Source: Strongyloides papillosus (Eukaryota; Nematoda; Chromadorea; Rhabditida; Strongyloididae). Taken from it: a DNA stretch of 64,000 nt. The position numbers were made by a program, and so were the translations under genes. Numbering within the stretch: position 1 is the first letter of the stretch; the number at the start of each line of letters is the position of its first letter. Below are positions 9,723 to 19,815 of the stretch, in pieces. Below the pieces are notes generated by a model. That model saw nothing but the letters and a program-made list of their open reading frames with translations, was not told the origin of the DNA and searched no databases. Location of the stretch: the NCBI GenBank assembly GCA_005656395.1, contig SRSI01000031.1, forward strand, positions 620,001 to 684,000, given 5' to 3'.

Positions 9723-9891
9723 AGACTCTATTAAAAATGACGTTTCACATCATACTTATTGTAAATAAATATTTGATAATCAAAATACAAAACAACTATA
9801 ATTTAAAGATTTATTTAAAATGTTAAAACACTAAAACATAACTGTAATAATTTATTTAATATCATGTTGACGGGATTACATCGCTCCTTCT

Positions 9892-10417
9892 TTACCATAT
9901 CCTCCTTAACGACTGCCTCTTCTCCCTTACAATTCCTAAATATTCTGACCTGAAAATTATAAAAATCTTATAAAAACAACACAAAAAAGAATGATAAAAC
10001 TTACATTTTGCAAAAATATCCATAATAATCTGTAAATGCTCCAAACCTAAAAATAAAAAGCAAGATATATAACACAAGGGATGATTAAACTTACTTCATG
10101 CACAAAACATTTGTAGAATTATATCTAGATCCTTCTAACCTAGAAATAAAGAGTAAGATATACAACACAAGGGATGATAAAACCTACTTCATGCACAAGA
10201 CACACGTAGAATGATTTCTGGATCCTTCTAACCTAAAAATAAGAAAGAGAAATTAAGCTAAGGCATAAAAAATTATTAAAACCTACCTTTTACTAATTAA
10301 AAAATGCATAAGAAAAAATGGCAAAAATATTAATCTTATTCTGATGACAAGTATACAAACTAACAATAATCTTAATTCCAATATTCTTGGTGGAATATAG
10401 AATAGTTGTAATAACAT
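9892..10417 (-). CDS. Putative mini-exon gene, tandemly duplicated 45-nt exons
   Basis: On the minus strand, five candidate exons with canonical splice sites stay in one reading frame: 10287-10417, 10188-10232 (45 nt), 10095-10139 (45 nt), 10005-10046 (42 nt) and 9892-9949. The introns are 54, 48, 48 and 55 bp. The small exons start with G after TTTCTAG, TTTTTAG or TTTTCAG, and their donors are GTAGGT or GTAAGT. All junctions share one phase, so each small exon is a whole number of codons. Exons 2 and 3 encode near-copies (LEGSRNHSTCVLCMK and LEGSRYNSTNVLCMK). The longest start (10417) gives 106 aa with a hydrophobic N-terminus like a signal sequence; a start at 10309 gives 70 aa. An AATAAA lies about 45 nt past the stop. 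The family is unknown. It is divergent from the NADAR gene. Confidence 0.5.
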
Positions 10418-11084
10418 CAAATAAGGAGTTACTTTATATATACCATGAATTAAAGGTTATTGGAGATCAAAGTATCATGAAATAACTCAAAACTAAATCT
10501 TTTATTTCTAAATAATTTAATGTAAGTCTTAAAATTATAATAGTAGTAATTAATATACAAAAAACCACTTTATAACTACAGTAGCTATAACATTGAAGAA
10601 AAATTTACATAAATATCAAAAATTAGAAAATTACTCCAGATAAAATTAATGATATTTATATAAACATTTAGCTTCTCAAAAATAATTTATATATAAACTA
10701 ATATATCAATATTTGGATGGATAGAAATATCTATGTAGTTATAATTAACGAATGGAGGATGTCTACTCAATGCCTTATTTGATCTTGTATTTTGTACTTC
10801 TACTTCTATCAAGTAAGAATTGCTTCTACGTATTACCAATATTATAACACATCAACTCACAAAATATATATAAGAAAAACATCAAACGGTCACTTATCAA
10901 ATTATATTTTGGTGTATGTTAACATTATTTTTTATTTCTTTAATTTTAATTAAAGACTCTTCATATTAATAAATTTATGGTATTATTAATTTAACATATT
11001 AATCAATTTTTTTAGGTTTAGCAACTTAATTATAATTAATATATTAGAATAATTTTTTTAATTCTACTCTAGAAAATTAAGAGG
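10418..11084. other. Intergenic, shared upstream region of two divergent genes
   Basis: AT-rich sequence between the mini-exon gene (-) and the NADAR gene (+). It would hold both promoters. No specific site was recognised. Confidence 0.5.
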
Positions 11085-11652
11085 ATGAGATCATGTAAGT
11101 TTTAAAACATTTTACTATTGTATATTGTGTGTTTTAGATGAATCATTCACAGTTATTGAGGGTACATTTGTATTATTTAAGGGTTCACAAAGTCCCTTAT
11201 CAAACTTTTACCGCAAGATTTTTTATAACTCAGAAGGAGTAAGATTTTTTACAGCTGAACACCATTATCAGTATTGCAAAGCCATTCGATTCAAAGATTA
11301 CAGGATGGCAAGAAGAATTGTCAATGTTAGATCTCCTCTAATGGCAAAACGTTTAGGCCGTCAAATTTCTAACTTCAACGAATTCACTTGGTCCACCATC
11401 AAAAAAAATGTCATGTATGAGACTTTAAAACTAAAGTTCCAGAATAGATCCATGAAAAATGAGTTAAGAAGATTTTATCTTATGAGTGGTTCAAACAGAA
11501 AAAGAACTTTTATTGAATACAGCGATAATGATACTTATTGGGGAGCAAGATTAATTGATAATGATGCAGCCATTAATTATCAAAATTTACAGGGTCAAAA
11601 TCAAATGGGAAGAATTTTGACAAGAATTGCTAGTGAATTATTTGATGATTAA
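11085..11652 (+). CDS. NADAR-domain protein (YbiA-like)
   Basis: Exons 11085-11094 and 11138-11652 are joined over a 43-bp intron (CAT|GTAAGT, TTTTAG) and give 174 aa, almost entirely one NADAR domain. Visible signatures are the phosphate-loop-like FKGSQSPLSNFY (about 17-28), the FTAEHHYQYCKA block with the conserved Glu (about 41-52), the AKRLGRQ and FNEFTW region, a KF near-repeat, and DTYWGARL near 133-140 with a GQNQMGRIL end. Established knowledge: NADAR proteins cleave N-glycosidic bonds of ADP-ribose or riboflavin-pathway intermediates, and some remove ADP-ribose from guanine in DNA. Substrate here is unknown. The exon-1 start was chosen because it restores a clean Met and consensus donor. 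An AATAAA follows at about 11717. The domain is mostly known from bacteria, large DNA viruses and scattered eukaryotes, so transfer is possible. Confidence 0.8.
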
Positions 11653-12764
11653 TCATCTTCGGCATTACAAATGTTAATGTTAAGTAAAATGTTTGTGGTA
11701 TTTTGGTCTTCTTTTTAATAAACAATATTATTTTTTAAAAATACCTTTTTACTACTTAGTTTTTTGTTTTTATATGAGATAATTCTAATTATATAACAAA
11801 TATTTGTAAAACATGTAAAATTTCTACCTTTTATTAGTAATTTTTTTTAAATTCCTTGAGAATATTCGTGCAATATGTCTATCAACAACATTAACACTTC
11901 TTTTGGTCATTGTGATTCATAAATTCAGTAGCAATGTGTTAAAGACAATTTTTAAAGTATAAAATTTAGAAATACTCGTTCTTGTTTTCGCTTTTATCTC
12001 ATGAAACATTAAACCAAATAAATTTTAACAATTAATTGTATATACATGCATATTAAATTACTACTATAAATTACTATTAATAAAGATTATAAATATTAGA
12101 AAAACATATAAATTTCGTAGTTAGACATTATACCACAAACTATTGTAATGTAAATAATTTTGATTACTAATGGTAAAAAATCAGTGGAAAATAGTAAAAA
12201 ATAATAGATTTTTTTAGCGATGTCGAAATAAAACAATATTGCTAGACAATAAATAAAGTGCTTTGCAAAGAAAAATTAAAAAATCTTTAAAAGCAACAAT
12301 TGAAATTTCGTCATTGAATTAATTTTCTTACCATAAACAAATTTCAGTCAACTTGCTATATATATAATAAAGCATTAAGTATTGCAATAATATTTTAATA
12401 TATTTTTCTATCATTTATATTAAATTTTATTTAATATGTAATTTTTTCGATATAAAAAAAATATTTTAGTATCTTTTTTACTAATTAAAACATTTCTAGG
12501 CTATTTTATAATACGGTTCCACAAAAAAAAACATTGAAAATACTATCAAGTATGAGGATGACAATGTCCTTATTTTTTGACATTGCTCTTTATAATTTGA
12601 TATTGTCAACTATATTTGACGATATGATTTTGAGTATAGCTAAATGTTTAATACTGCATTATTTCTTAGATGGATATTATATAAAGGTATATGTTGACCA
12701 CTTAATTTTTTCATTATTTTTTTAGATATTCTTCTGTATTTTCTACCGTAACGTTGCTTTAACT
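11653..12764. other. Intergenic, AT-rich
   Basis: No supported gene. A TTTTTTTAG at about 12717-12725 precedes the next start codon by 39 bp and may be a spliced-leader acceptor. Confidence 0.5.
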
Positions 12765-14339
12765 ATGAATAACTATAATAATGAATATCTTGAATATGGT
12801 GGAGAGTACCATTTCAATGAGTTATCAGTTAATAACAACAATGTAAATACTACCAGTGACATGAGTAAGCTACTGATTTAATTAATATTTTATCAAGTAA
12901 TTTTATATCTTTTAGCTCATAGTCTGCTATATAATGATTTTTTTGATTCTGAAAGTAATGATGTGACTAACGTAAATGTCGTTCCGTTTGATTTGAATGC
13001 ATTTAACAATGGTGAAATTTATCAAGATATGAGTACTCCAATAACTACATTATCTAATGAAGTTTACCAAAATATGGGTACCTCATCAACTACATTATCT
13101 AATGAAGTTTACCAAAATATGGGTACTTCATCAACTACATTATCTAATGAAATTTGTCAAAATATGGGTACCTCATCAACTACATTATCTAATAAACTTT
13201 GTCAGAATATGGGTACCTCAGCAACTACACCATCTAATGAACTTTGTCAAAATATGGGTACCTCATCAACTACATTAACTAACGAAATATCACAGGAAGT
13301 AGTTGACCTACAACAACGTTCCATTATAAATACTAATAAGAAGGCAAAGTACGACATAATTATTACCTATATCAAAACAAAGTTATCTACTGCACTTGAT
13401 ATTATCAAAGTAACAAGACCTGCTAGTGACAGTATTTTATTATCGGCATCTCGTGGTAATCTGAGTAAGAATGACCTTGCTGCATTTAAAAAAATAATAT
13501 ACGATATCGTGTCATTTACTACTACAGAATCTCAGCGCAAAGTTTATGGAGCTATGAAACGTATCCTTAAATTTTTAAGTGAAGAGTTGAAGATTCCTAC
13601 GTTAATGAATTATATAAGAATTGATAACATCCAAAGCGCTCTCAATCACCGCCATACTAAGAACAAGAAAAGGACTTCTACTGTCGAGACTTCTGTTGTT
13701 AATGCTGCCGTTATTAATCAAAATATGACTTTATCGATGGAAGAGTTGAATGGTAAACTTCAGTCGGAGAATTGTTTATTGAAATATTCTAGTGTTCTTG
13801 TCACATATTTGAACTCGAGTGTTGCATCCCTGACTGACATCTACCAAAACTACAAGGTTATTTATTTGAATATGATAGAGAATTTAAGACCGCTGTTTTT
13901 GAAAATATTAAAGGATAATGGTTATGAAAAAAATTTTTTGAATAATTTCCTAACATACTTTCATATGTTTAAAGGTGAAAATGACATGGAGAAATTTGAA
14001 GATTTTTCAAAGTTTGTCAAATTAAACATAATCAACACGTCATATTACAACAACAGAGAGAGACCGTTGATAAGAGAAGTTGCTGGGAAATTTGTCATAA
14101 ATTACGATGGTATGAATATCTATGAAAATTTGAGTGTAGTAGATGTGTTGTATAATATTATAATTCTACAAGTACTGTTCAAATTTCCAATGAAAAACAA
14201 AAATGTAAAAAAAGTCTTTGATTTCTTAATGATTTGTTCTGATATACCAGAGAAATTTGTCTACACAAAAACAAAGACTGAATACAGTAGGGTTGCCAAA
14301 AGACTTTTTGACAAATTAGTAAATCATGCTGCTGAATAA
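12765..14339 (+). CDS. Unrecognised protein with six-fold 15-residue N-terminal repeat
   Basis: Exons 12765-12864 and 12916-14339 (51-bp intron, ATGA|GTAAGC and TTTTAG) give 507 aa. I do not recognise the family. Residues about 1-65 are acidic and Asn-rich. Next come six units of 15 residues with consensus QNMGTSSTTLSNE-Y (45-bp DNA units, 13023-13292). The remaining 330 or so residues are a mixed helical region, including KKAKYDIIITYIKTKLSTAL and a basic RHTKNKKRTS stretch near residue 240 that could bind nucleic acid or be a nuclear signal. No signal peptide or membrane segment is visible. It ends 172 bp from the end of the convergent transposase-like gene, so the two may belong to one mobile element. 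An acceptor TTTTTTTAG at 12717-12725 supports trans-splicing before the ATG. Confidence 0.65.
13023..13292 (+). repeat. In-frame 45-bp tandem repeat, six units
   Basis: Six units carrying CAAAATATGGGTACCTCATC with few differences, all in the coding frame. The first unit is the most diverged. Copy number is likely to vary between strains. Confidence 0.9.
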
Positions 14340-14511
14340 TATTTTTTTAATAAAAGTATAAATTACTATATAGATTATATTTTATAGAATTTTTCTATAA
14401 ATTTATTTTTTAAATTAAAAATAAATTAATAATAAATTAATTTGTAAATTAATTTTTTAAATTAATAATTAACTTTATAAATAAATAAAAAAATTATTTA
14501 ATAAATATTTT

Positions 14512-17016
14512 CTACTCTATCTCGTATGTTTTACCATCACTTCCTATAATTTTTGTCACCTGCGTAGCAACAACAGGTTGGTTAGAAGGATCAAAGTCAG
14601 GATCACTTTCTATCAACATTTCAAGTATTCGTTTTCGCTGCATTATTTTTCTAAAGCACGTTTTAGGAACGTTAACTCGATTTTTAGAAATTAATACGAG
14701 TTGTTTTAGTACAGCATTTGTTGATTCTTCTCTTTCACAACTCCAACTTTTTGGAAGTCCAAATGACTCTATCATTAATTTATAATGACATAAATTATGG
14801 AACTTTATGGATATAGTAAAGCTTGGTTCCATGTTCTTCAATAAATGTAAAAAATCAGTTACTGAAGAATCCAATAAATCAACTTGATTATACTCCATTG
14901 TATTTGATGAGCAATATTTAACAATGTCTATGAGTTTTGAAGTCAATTTTTTCTCCATATTGAAACCATTAAGACATATCCTGTCGAAAATAACCGGCAA
15001 AGCATATAGTAATGTAACTGATTGTGATCCACTCAGTCTTAAAGTAGTTTTTTTTGTTACATCAGTATTGTTAATATGCCAAGTAATGTTTTCTGGAGAA
15101 TTGAGAGAATCATGAAATTTCGTATGATTCCTAAGCTGCTTCGAAATCTCAACTGCTGTGTTATAGAAGGCTCTTGTTGAAAATACTCCTTGTTGAACAC
15201 CTCTACGTATTAACAAGAACGTAATTTGAGGTACAACTCCTTCATGTAGATCATGGAAAGGATCAAGTGATCTATTTAGTGGAAATTTAAGAAGTTCATT
15301 TGGACTTTCTAACCTAATCATACGTGTAGGAATCCTCGAAGATGATAAATGATCTTGAAATTGGTCATAAGTGCACAAGCAAAGACGACATTGGTTAGTT
15401 GCACTTTTTGGAGAAAATGATCCAGAAAGCTTAAGAATTGAGTTAATAGCAAGATTGTCTCCTTTTAACATAAACAGCTTACAAGGAATCATCTCTTCTC
15501 CAACACGAACTTCTAGACCTTCGAATTCATTTATGATAATTTTAAGAATCTCCTGATATGAATTCTTCTTCGCATGTTCAGAAAGAGTAACAATAAATGG
15601 TCGAATGTTGTCAAGAGTACTTCTATTTCTAACAACATTTGGTATTGAATAGGAAACATTTGTAATACCATTATTGTCTGAATAACTTCCAATTGGCGTA
15701 TTTAATGACACATCATCGATATATATGTTAACAGCCAAGAACTTCTTATATTTGTTGTATAAAGTCTTGTATTGCAAACCACAAAGACATGAATCGATGA
15801 TATTCTGCTCACTAGGACGAGGAAATTGAATATATGGTAAAATGTGTTTCATATTTAAATATCTTTCAATGGAATCCTTTAATGAAACATAGGACGCTGA
15901 ATATGCCTTTGGAGGTTCATCAACTCCACGTGCAGCGGTATCAACATGAACGATTTTTTCTTTAATTTCCTCTCTTCCATTTATTTTTCTTACCAAATTT
16001 GTCATACATGACAATTTACAAAGATCACTGATGTATTTCAAAACATCCATATTAGCAGATTGACTATTTCGGCATATATTGACAATGTCATCAGATATCC
16101 TCGATATAATACTTCTTATAGTTTCTATGACTGATTCCATAGTACTGTCGCTAAAGGGCGTTTTGTATAGAAATTTTAATATAAAAGTTTCAATCCAATT
16201 TGCCTTCATCAGAGAGTCATTTGGATTTGATTCGACAGTGGGAGTATCAGTGATAACGTCAGGAGCACTGCTGTCAAAACTAAAATTCATAGGCTCATAT
16301 TGGTTCACTAGAGAATCAGCAACTGGAGCATCGACCACTGAAGCAGTAACTGGAGCAGCGACTGGAGCAGTAACTGGAGCAGTAACTGGAGCAGCGACTA
16401 GAGCAGGAGCAGTATTTCCTCTTATCCTAGACAAACTTAAAAAATTTACGACATCATCGTCAGTATCATAGTCGGTATTCATTAAATCTTCATTGTCACT
16501 TTCCTCTAACATTAATATTGTATCTTCAACATCCGTAATTGGTACTCTATAATGCAATTTCCCCATTCTTGGTAATTTATGGCGCTTATCGCAATGCTTT
16601 ATTAAAGTTTGTATGGATGTGACTCTGCTGTTACATATGTTTGAATAAGGACAAGAGAAAACATATTCAGAGTCATGATAAATTCTACTATGTACATAGA
16701 AAATGTGAGCAACCCATCTTCTATAAAAAGAGAGAATAAATTTTTACTCATAATTTAATAATTTTAAATTATATAGTATATATAACTATTATTTTCATAT
16801 AAATATTTTCATTTATATTATATATAAACTATTATTTTAATACAAATATTTTGTTTATTCATTAATAAACTACTAATATATACAAAAATTATTATCTAAT
16901 GATCAAAATTTACTCTTAGAAAACTTTTGATTTTTTGTTAAAACATACTTAGCTCGGAATTTCTTTGAACATATTGGACATGGAATGACTTGTTTACCAC
17001 AGCGAACAATGGTCAT
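14512..17016 (-). CDS. Transposase-like protein with two N-terminal C2H2 zinc fingers (CMC-like)
   Basis: Exons 16949-17016 and 14512-16720 (228-bp intron) give 758 aa. The junction is in frame and completes finger 1 (C13, C16, H28, H33). Finger 2 is C46, C52, H65, H70. Then come an acidic segment (about 90-115) and Ala/Pro/Val/Thr repeats (APVTAPVTAPVAAP). The C-terminal half has features of CACTA/Chapaev-type transposases: a CRLCLCTYDQF Cys cluster near 467, DPFHDLHEGVVP near 509 (compare MHD-EGV of that superfamily), and a WSCEREEST..LKQ block near 682 followed by a KNRVNVPKT stretch, resembling the RFE-KH..K...KN..T end of those enzymes. Superfamily assignment is by motif memory and is moderate. 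The frame is intact, so it may be active or recently active. An alternative is a domesticated transposase. Confidence 0.6.
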
Positions 17017-17247
17017 AATAGCAAAATAGCAAAAAAATTTCTAAAAAATTTAATTTTTATAATAATAAAATAAAAAAATTTAATAATTTTACATAAAACA
17101 ACAAAGCATAATTAAATTAAAATATTTTTATTTTAAAAACATTTTACCACATATAAAAATATAGAATATAATAAGAAAATCATATTATCACTGCAAATTA
17201 TTTGCTTTATCATCAATACTATTGTTTACTAAAAAAATTTTTTCTTC
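17017..17247. other. AT-rich sequence between transposase-like gene and minisatellite
   Basis: Upstream region of the transposase-like gene. No further exon was seen. Confidence 0.4.
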
Positions 17248-17660
17248 AATCGAATTCCATCATTTTTGGATTTCCTTCAACCGAATTCCATCATTTTTCG
17301 ATTTCCTTCATTTAAATTCCATCATTTTTGAATTTCCTTCAATTGAATTCCATCATTTTTGAAATTCATTCAATCAAATTCCATCATTTTTAAATTTCAT
17401 TCAATTGAATTCCATCATTTTTGAATTTCCTTCATTTGAATTCCATCATTTTTGAATTTCCTTCAATCGAATTCCATCATTTTTGGATTTCGTTCAGTCA
17501 AATTATCATTTTTGGATTTCCTTCAATTGAATTCCATCATTTTTGAAATTCATTCAATCAAATTCCATCATTTTTAAATTTCATTCAATTGAATTCCATC
17601 ATTTTTAAATTTCATTCAATTGAATTCCATCATTTTTAAAATTCATTCAATCAAATTCCA
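17248..17660. repeat. Minisatellite, 31-bp units, about 13 copies
   Basis: Units of about 31 bp built around GAATTCCATCATTTTT and TTTCCTTCAAT follow one another, with occasional TTCATTCAATCAAAT variants. The array lies just beyond the transposase-like gene and before the edge of the duplicated srt unit. Derived CTGGAATT/AATTCCAG-rich sequence continues to about 17845. Confidence 0.9.
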
Positions 17661-17847
17661 GCAATTTCATTTTTCCTGCATTTATAAATCCTGCACTTGA
17701 ATTTCCCACGTTCAAAAATCCTGTATTTATTTTTCTTGTATTTAAAAATCCTGCATTAGAAAATTCTTCAATTATATTTCTGGCAATTCCAATAATTCCT
17801 GGAAAAATCTTTTCAGCAATTGAAATTCCAGCAATGTTTATGTGTGA

Positions 17848-18434
17848 ACAACTTACATATCTGTTTTTAAAAATATGCAACACATTTTCTGAAAAATTCA
17901 CAAGCAATAATAAATAAAGGTAAATGGATTTATAAAAAATGATATCTATTTTATGTTATTGGGTGATTTGACATTTATGATAATTGTTATATATATTTTT
18001 TTTAAATTGAGTTTACTTAGAATATTGAAGATCAGTAGTATTTGTTAACAAAAAAATGATTATTTTATTTTTTTAACAACACATCAGAGAGTACGATAGC
18101 ACATGTCAAAACGACAGTTTTCATTTTTGAGTGTATGTTTATAATTTGAATTTTTGTAATTATTATTATAACTATAATTTTTACCCTTAGTTTTTCTAAA
18201 GAAAATAGAAATATTTAGATTAATAATTAATTTATTAAAACAAAATGGTAATTTTCTCCCACATATAATCTCATATTTTCAAGAATTTTTCTTTTGTTAA
18301 AATATGTAATTTAAAGTTACTGTAAAATTTCATCCGATAAATTTTTTTTCTTGAAGGATTAAAATAAGAATTATGTTTAGAAACTATAAAAGTTTAAATA
18401 CAAGTCTAGTCATTTATAACATTCATTTTTCAAA
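17848..18434 (+). promoter_or_regulatory. srt copy C upstream flank (contains empty insertion site)
   Basis: Matches the reverse complement of 3135-3306 joined to 5497-5903 upstream of copy B. The join falls at the single ATGT near 18268, so this is the pre-insertion arrangement. The last 170 bp before the ATG are the best conserved part and are the likely promoter. Confidence 0.7.
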
Positions 18435-19460
18435 ATGTTGAATCCATTATTTTTTCCTGAAAATTATAATTACTATATTTGTAACAAAGATGAGTTAAAT
18501 TACTCAGTAGAATTATCAAATCAAAAACCTGATATTATGGCATATGTATTATTAATTGCTGGTATTATATTTATTGTGATATATATACCATGTATACTTG
18601 TAATGTTAAAAAATGAATTTTTTAATAACAGTTGTTACAAAATTATGGTTTTCCTTTCGTTGATAGATGTTGCTGCAGTTATGGTTAATTCAGTTGCTAC
18701 AGGAATTTTAGGTATATTACGAATACCTTATTGTTTTTCTCCAAAATTACATTTAGCAATTGGGAGTTTTGGTGTAAGTATTTGGTGTGCTACATGTGCA
18801 ACAGCAACCATTCTTGCATTTAATCGTTTCTTAGACACAACATATAAATCACTTTATTTTAAACTCTTTGATGGAAAGAAAACATTTATCTGGCTGATTT
18901 TGCCAATAATATATTTTTTATATTTCTTTTTTTTTACATGTCCATTTGCATTTAGTCAAATATATATGTCATGGTTTTTCAATCCTTATCAAGACTATCT
19001 TGAATTAGAAAAATCTAGAAGAGACACTGATTTTCATAGTATACCACATACAATAAATAATTTCTTAATAATAATTTTCATGGTACTTGGTTATGGTGCG
19101 ATGCTTATAACATTATCAAAAAAGTCTAACATTGTTGGTACATCTTCAAATACCAGTCATGTTCTTGTTAAAGTACAATTTCAAGTTTTTATTATTTGTT
19201 TTTTTGTTTTTGCAGCAGCATTACTTTATGTATACATGCAATTCTTCCCTGTACCTCCAATATTTGCAGTAATTTCTCAAATTTTATGGTCTTTTGCACA
19301 AGGTTGTGGAGGTGTAATTTATATTACTTTAAATCAAACAATAAGACAAGCTATATGGAAAGTTTTTTTTAATAAAAAACAGATATTAACTATAACGCAT
19401 GATGGGAGTAAAAAAGAAAGAAATGTTACTGAAAGAAGAGTCACTACAAAAATATCATAA
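18435..19460 (+). CDS. Serpentine chemoreceptor, Srt class (copy C)
   Basis: A 341-residue, intronless seven-transmembrane receptor, co-linear with copy B. The same landmarks are present: FNNSCYKIM between TM1 and TM2, PYCFSPKLHL, ILAFNRFLDT after TM3, FFPVPPIFAVI before TM7, and a Lys/Arg-rich tail. Most substitutions against copy B are conservative and lie in the second extracellular loop, around DYLELEK, and in the third intracellular loop. The 5' flank lacks the transposon cluster that sits upstream of copy B, so this copy has the more ancestral promoter. By family knowledge it is a chemosensory GPCR; the ligand is unknown. Confidence 0.85.
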   Translation: MLNPLFFPENYNYYICNKDELNYSVELSNQKPDIMAYVLLIAGIIFIVIYIPCILVMLKNEFFNNSCYKIMVFLSLIDVAAVMVNSVATGILGILRIPYCFSPKLHLAIGSFGVSIWCATCATATILAFNRFLDTTYKSLYFKLFDGKKTFIWLILPIIYFLYFFFFTCPFAFSQIYMSWFFNPYQDYLELEKSRRDTDFHSIPHTINNFLIIIFMVLGYGAMLITLSKKSNIVGTSSNTSHVLVKVQFQVFIICFFVFAAALLYVYMQFFPVPPIFAVISQILWSFAQGCGGVIYITLNQTIRQAIWKVFFNKKQILTITHDGSKKERNVTERRVTTKIS

Positions 19461-19815
19461 AGAAATCTTAATGCTTAGTGATTATTATTATTATTTATGT
19501 AATTCTTATAACCATTTTAATAAGTTTTAATTAACAATAATATGAGAATTATATACTCTTCTTTTCATATTATTTAATCTTTTATAAAATTAAAGTTTAT
19601 GAAACAAAAAGATAATAGTAATTTGTTGTTATTTCCATAAAAATAATGAATAAAACGTGCGAAGGAAGGATATCTAACATTTATTTTTAAATTTACATAG
19701 ATTTCATTTTAATCATATTAGAAATGAAATAAAGAAATTCTTTTATATATTTTTATACAATGTTTGAAAACATTTTTTTGTGCGAGAAAAGAAATAAATA
19801 CTAATAAGATTATGT
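19461..19815 (+). repeat. Duplicated srt 3' flank (copy C)
   Basis: Matches about 41-400 in the palindrome arm. Similarity stops near 19815, so copy C lacks the inner half of the arm. Confidence 0.8.

Noticed and set aside
9892..10077. Single continuous minus-strand frame of 61 codons
   Set aside because: It reads through candidate introns. The spliced five-exon model explains the repeated 93-bp structure and splice sites better.
12534..12725. 63-codon frame upstream of the repeat-protein gene
   Set aside because: It has a non-ATG start, hydrophobic low-complexity content, and overlaps the candidate spliced-leader acceptor.
13057..13278. Second frame through the 45-bp repeats
   Set aside because: It is a shadow of the in-frame repeat in the gene at 12765-14339.
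17647..17907. 86-codon minus-strand frame with NAGFLN-type units
   Set aside because: It lies in degenerate repeat sequence and runs across the srt duplication boundary; no gene features.
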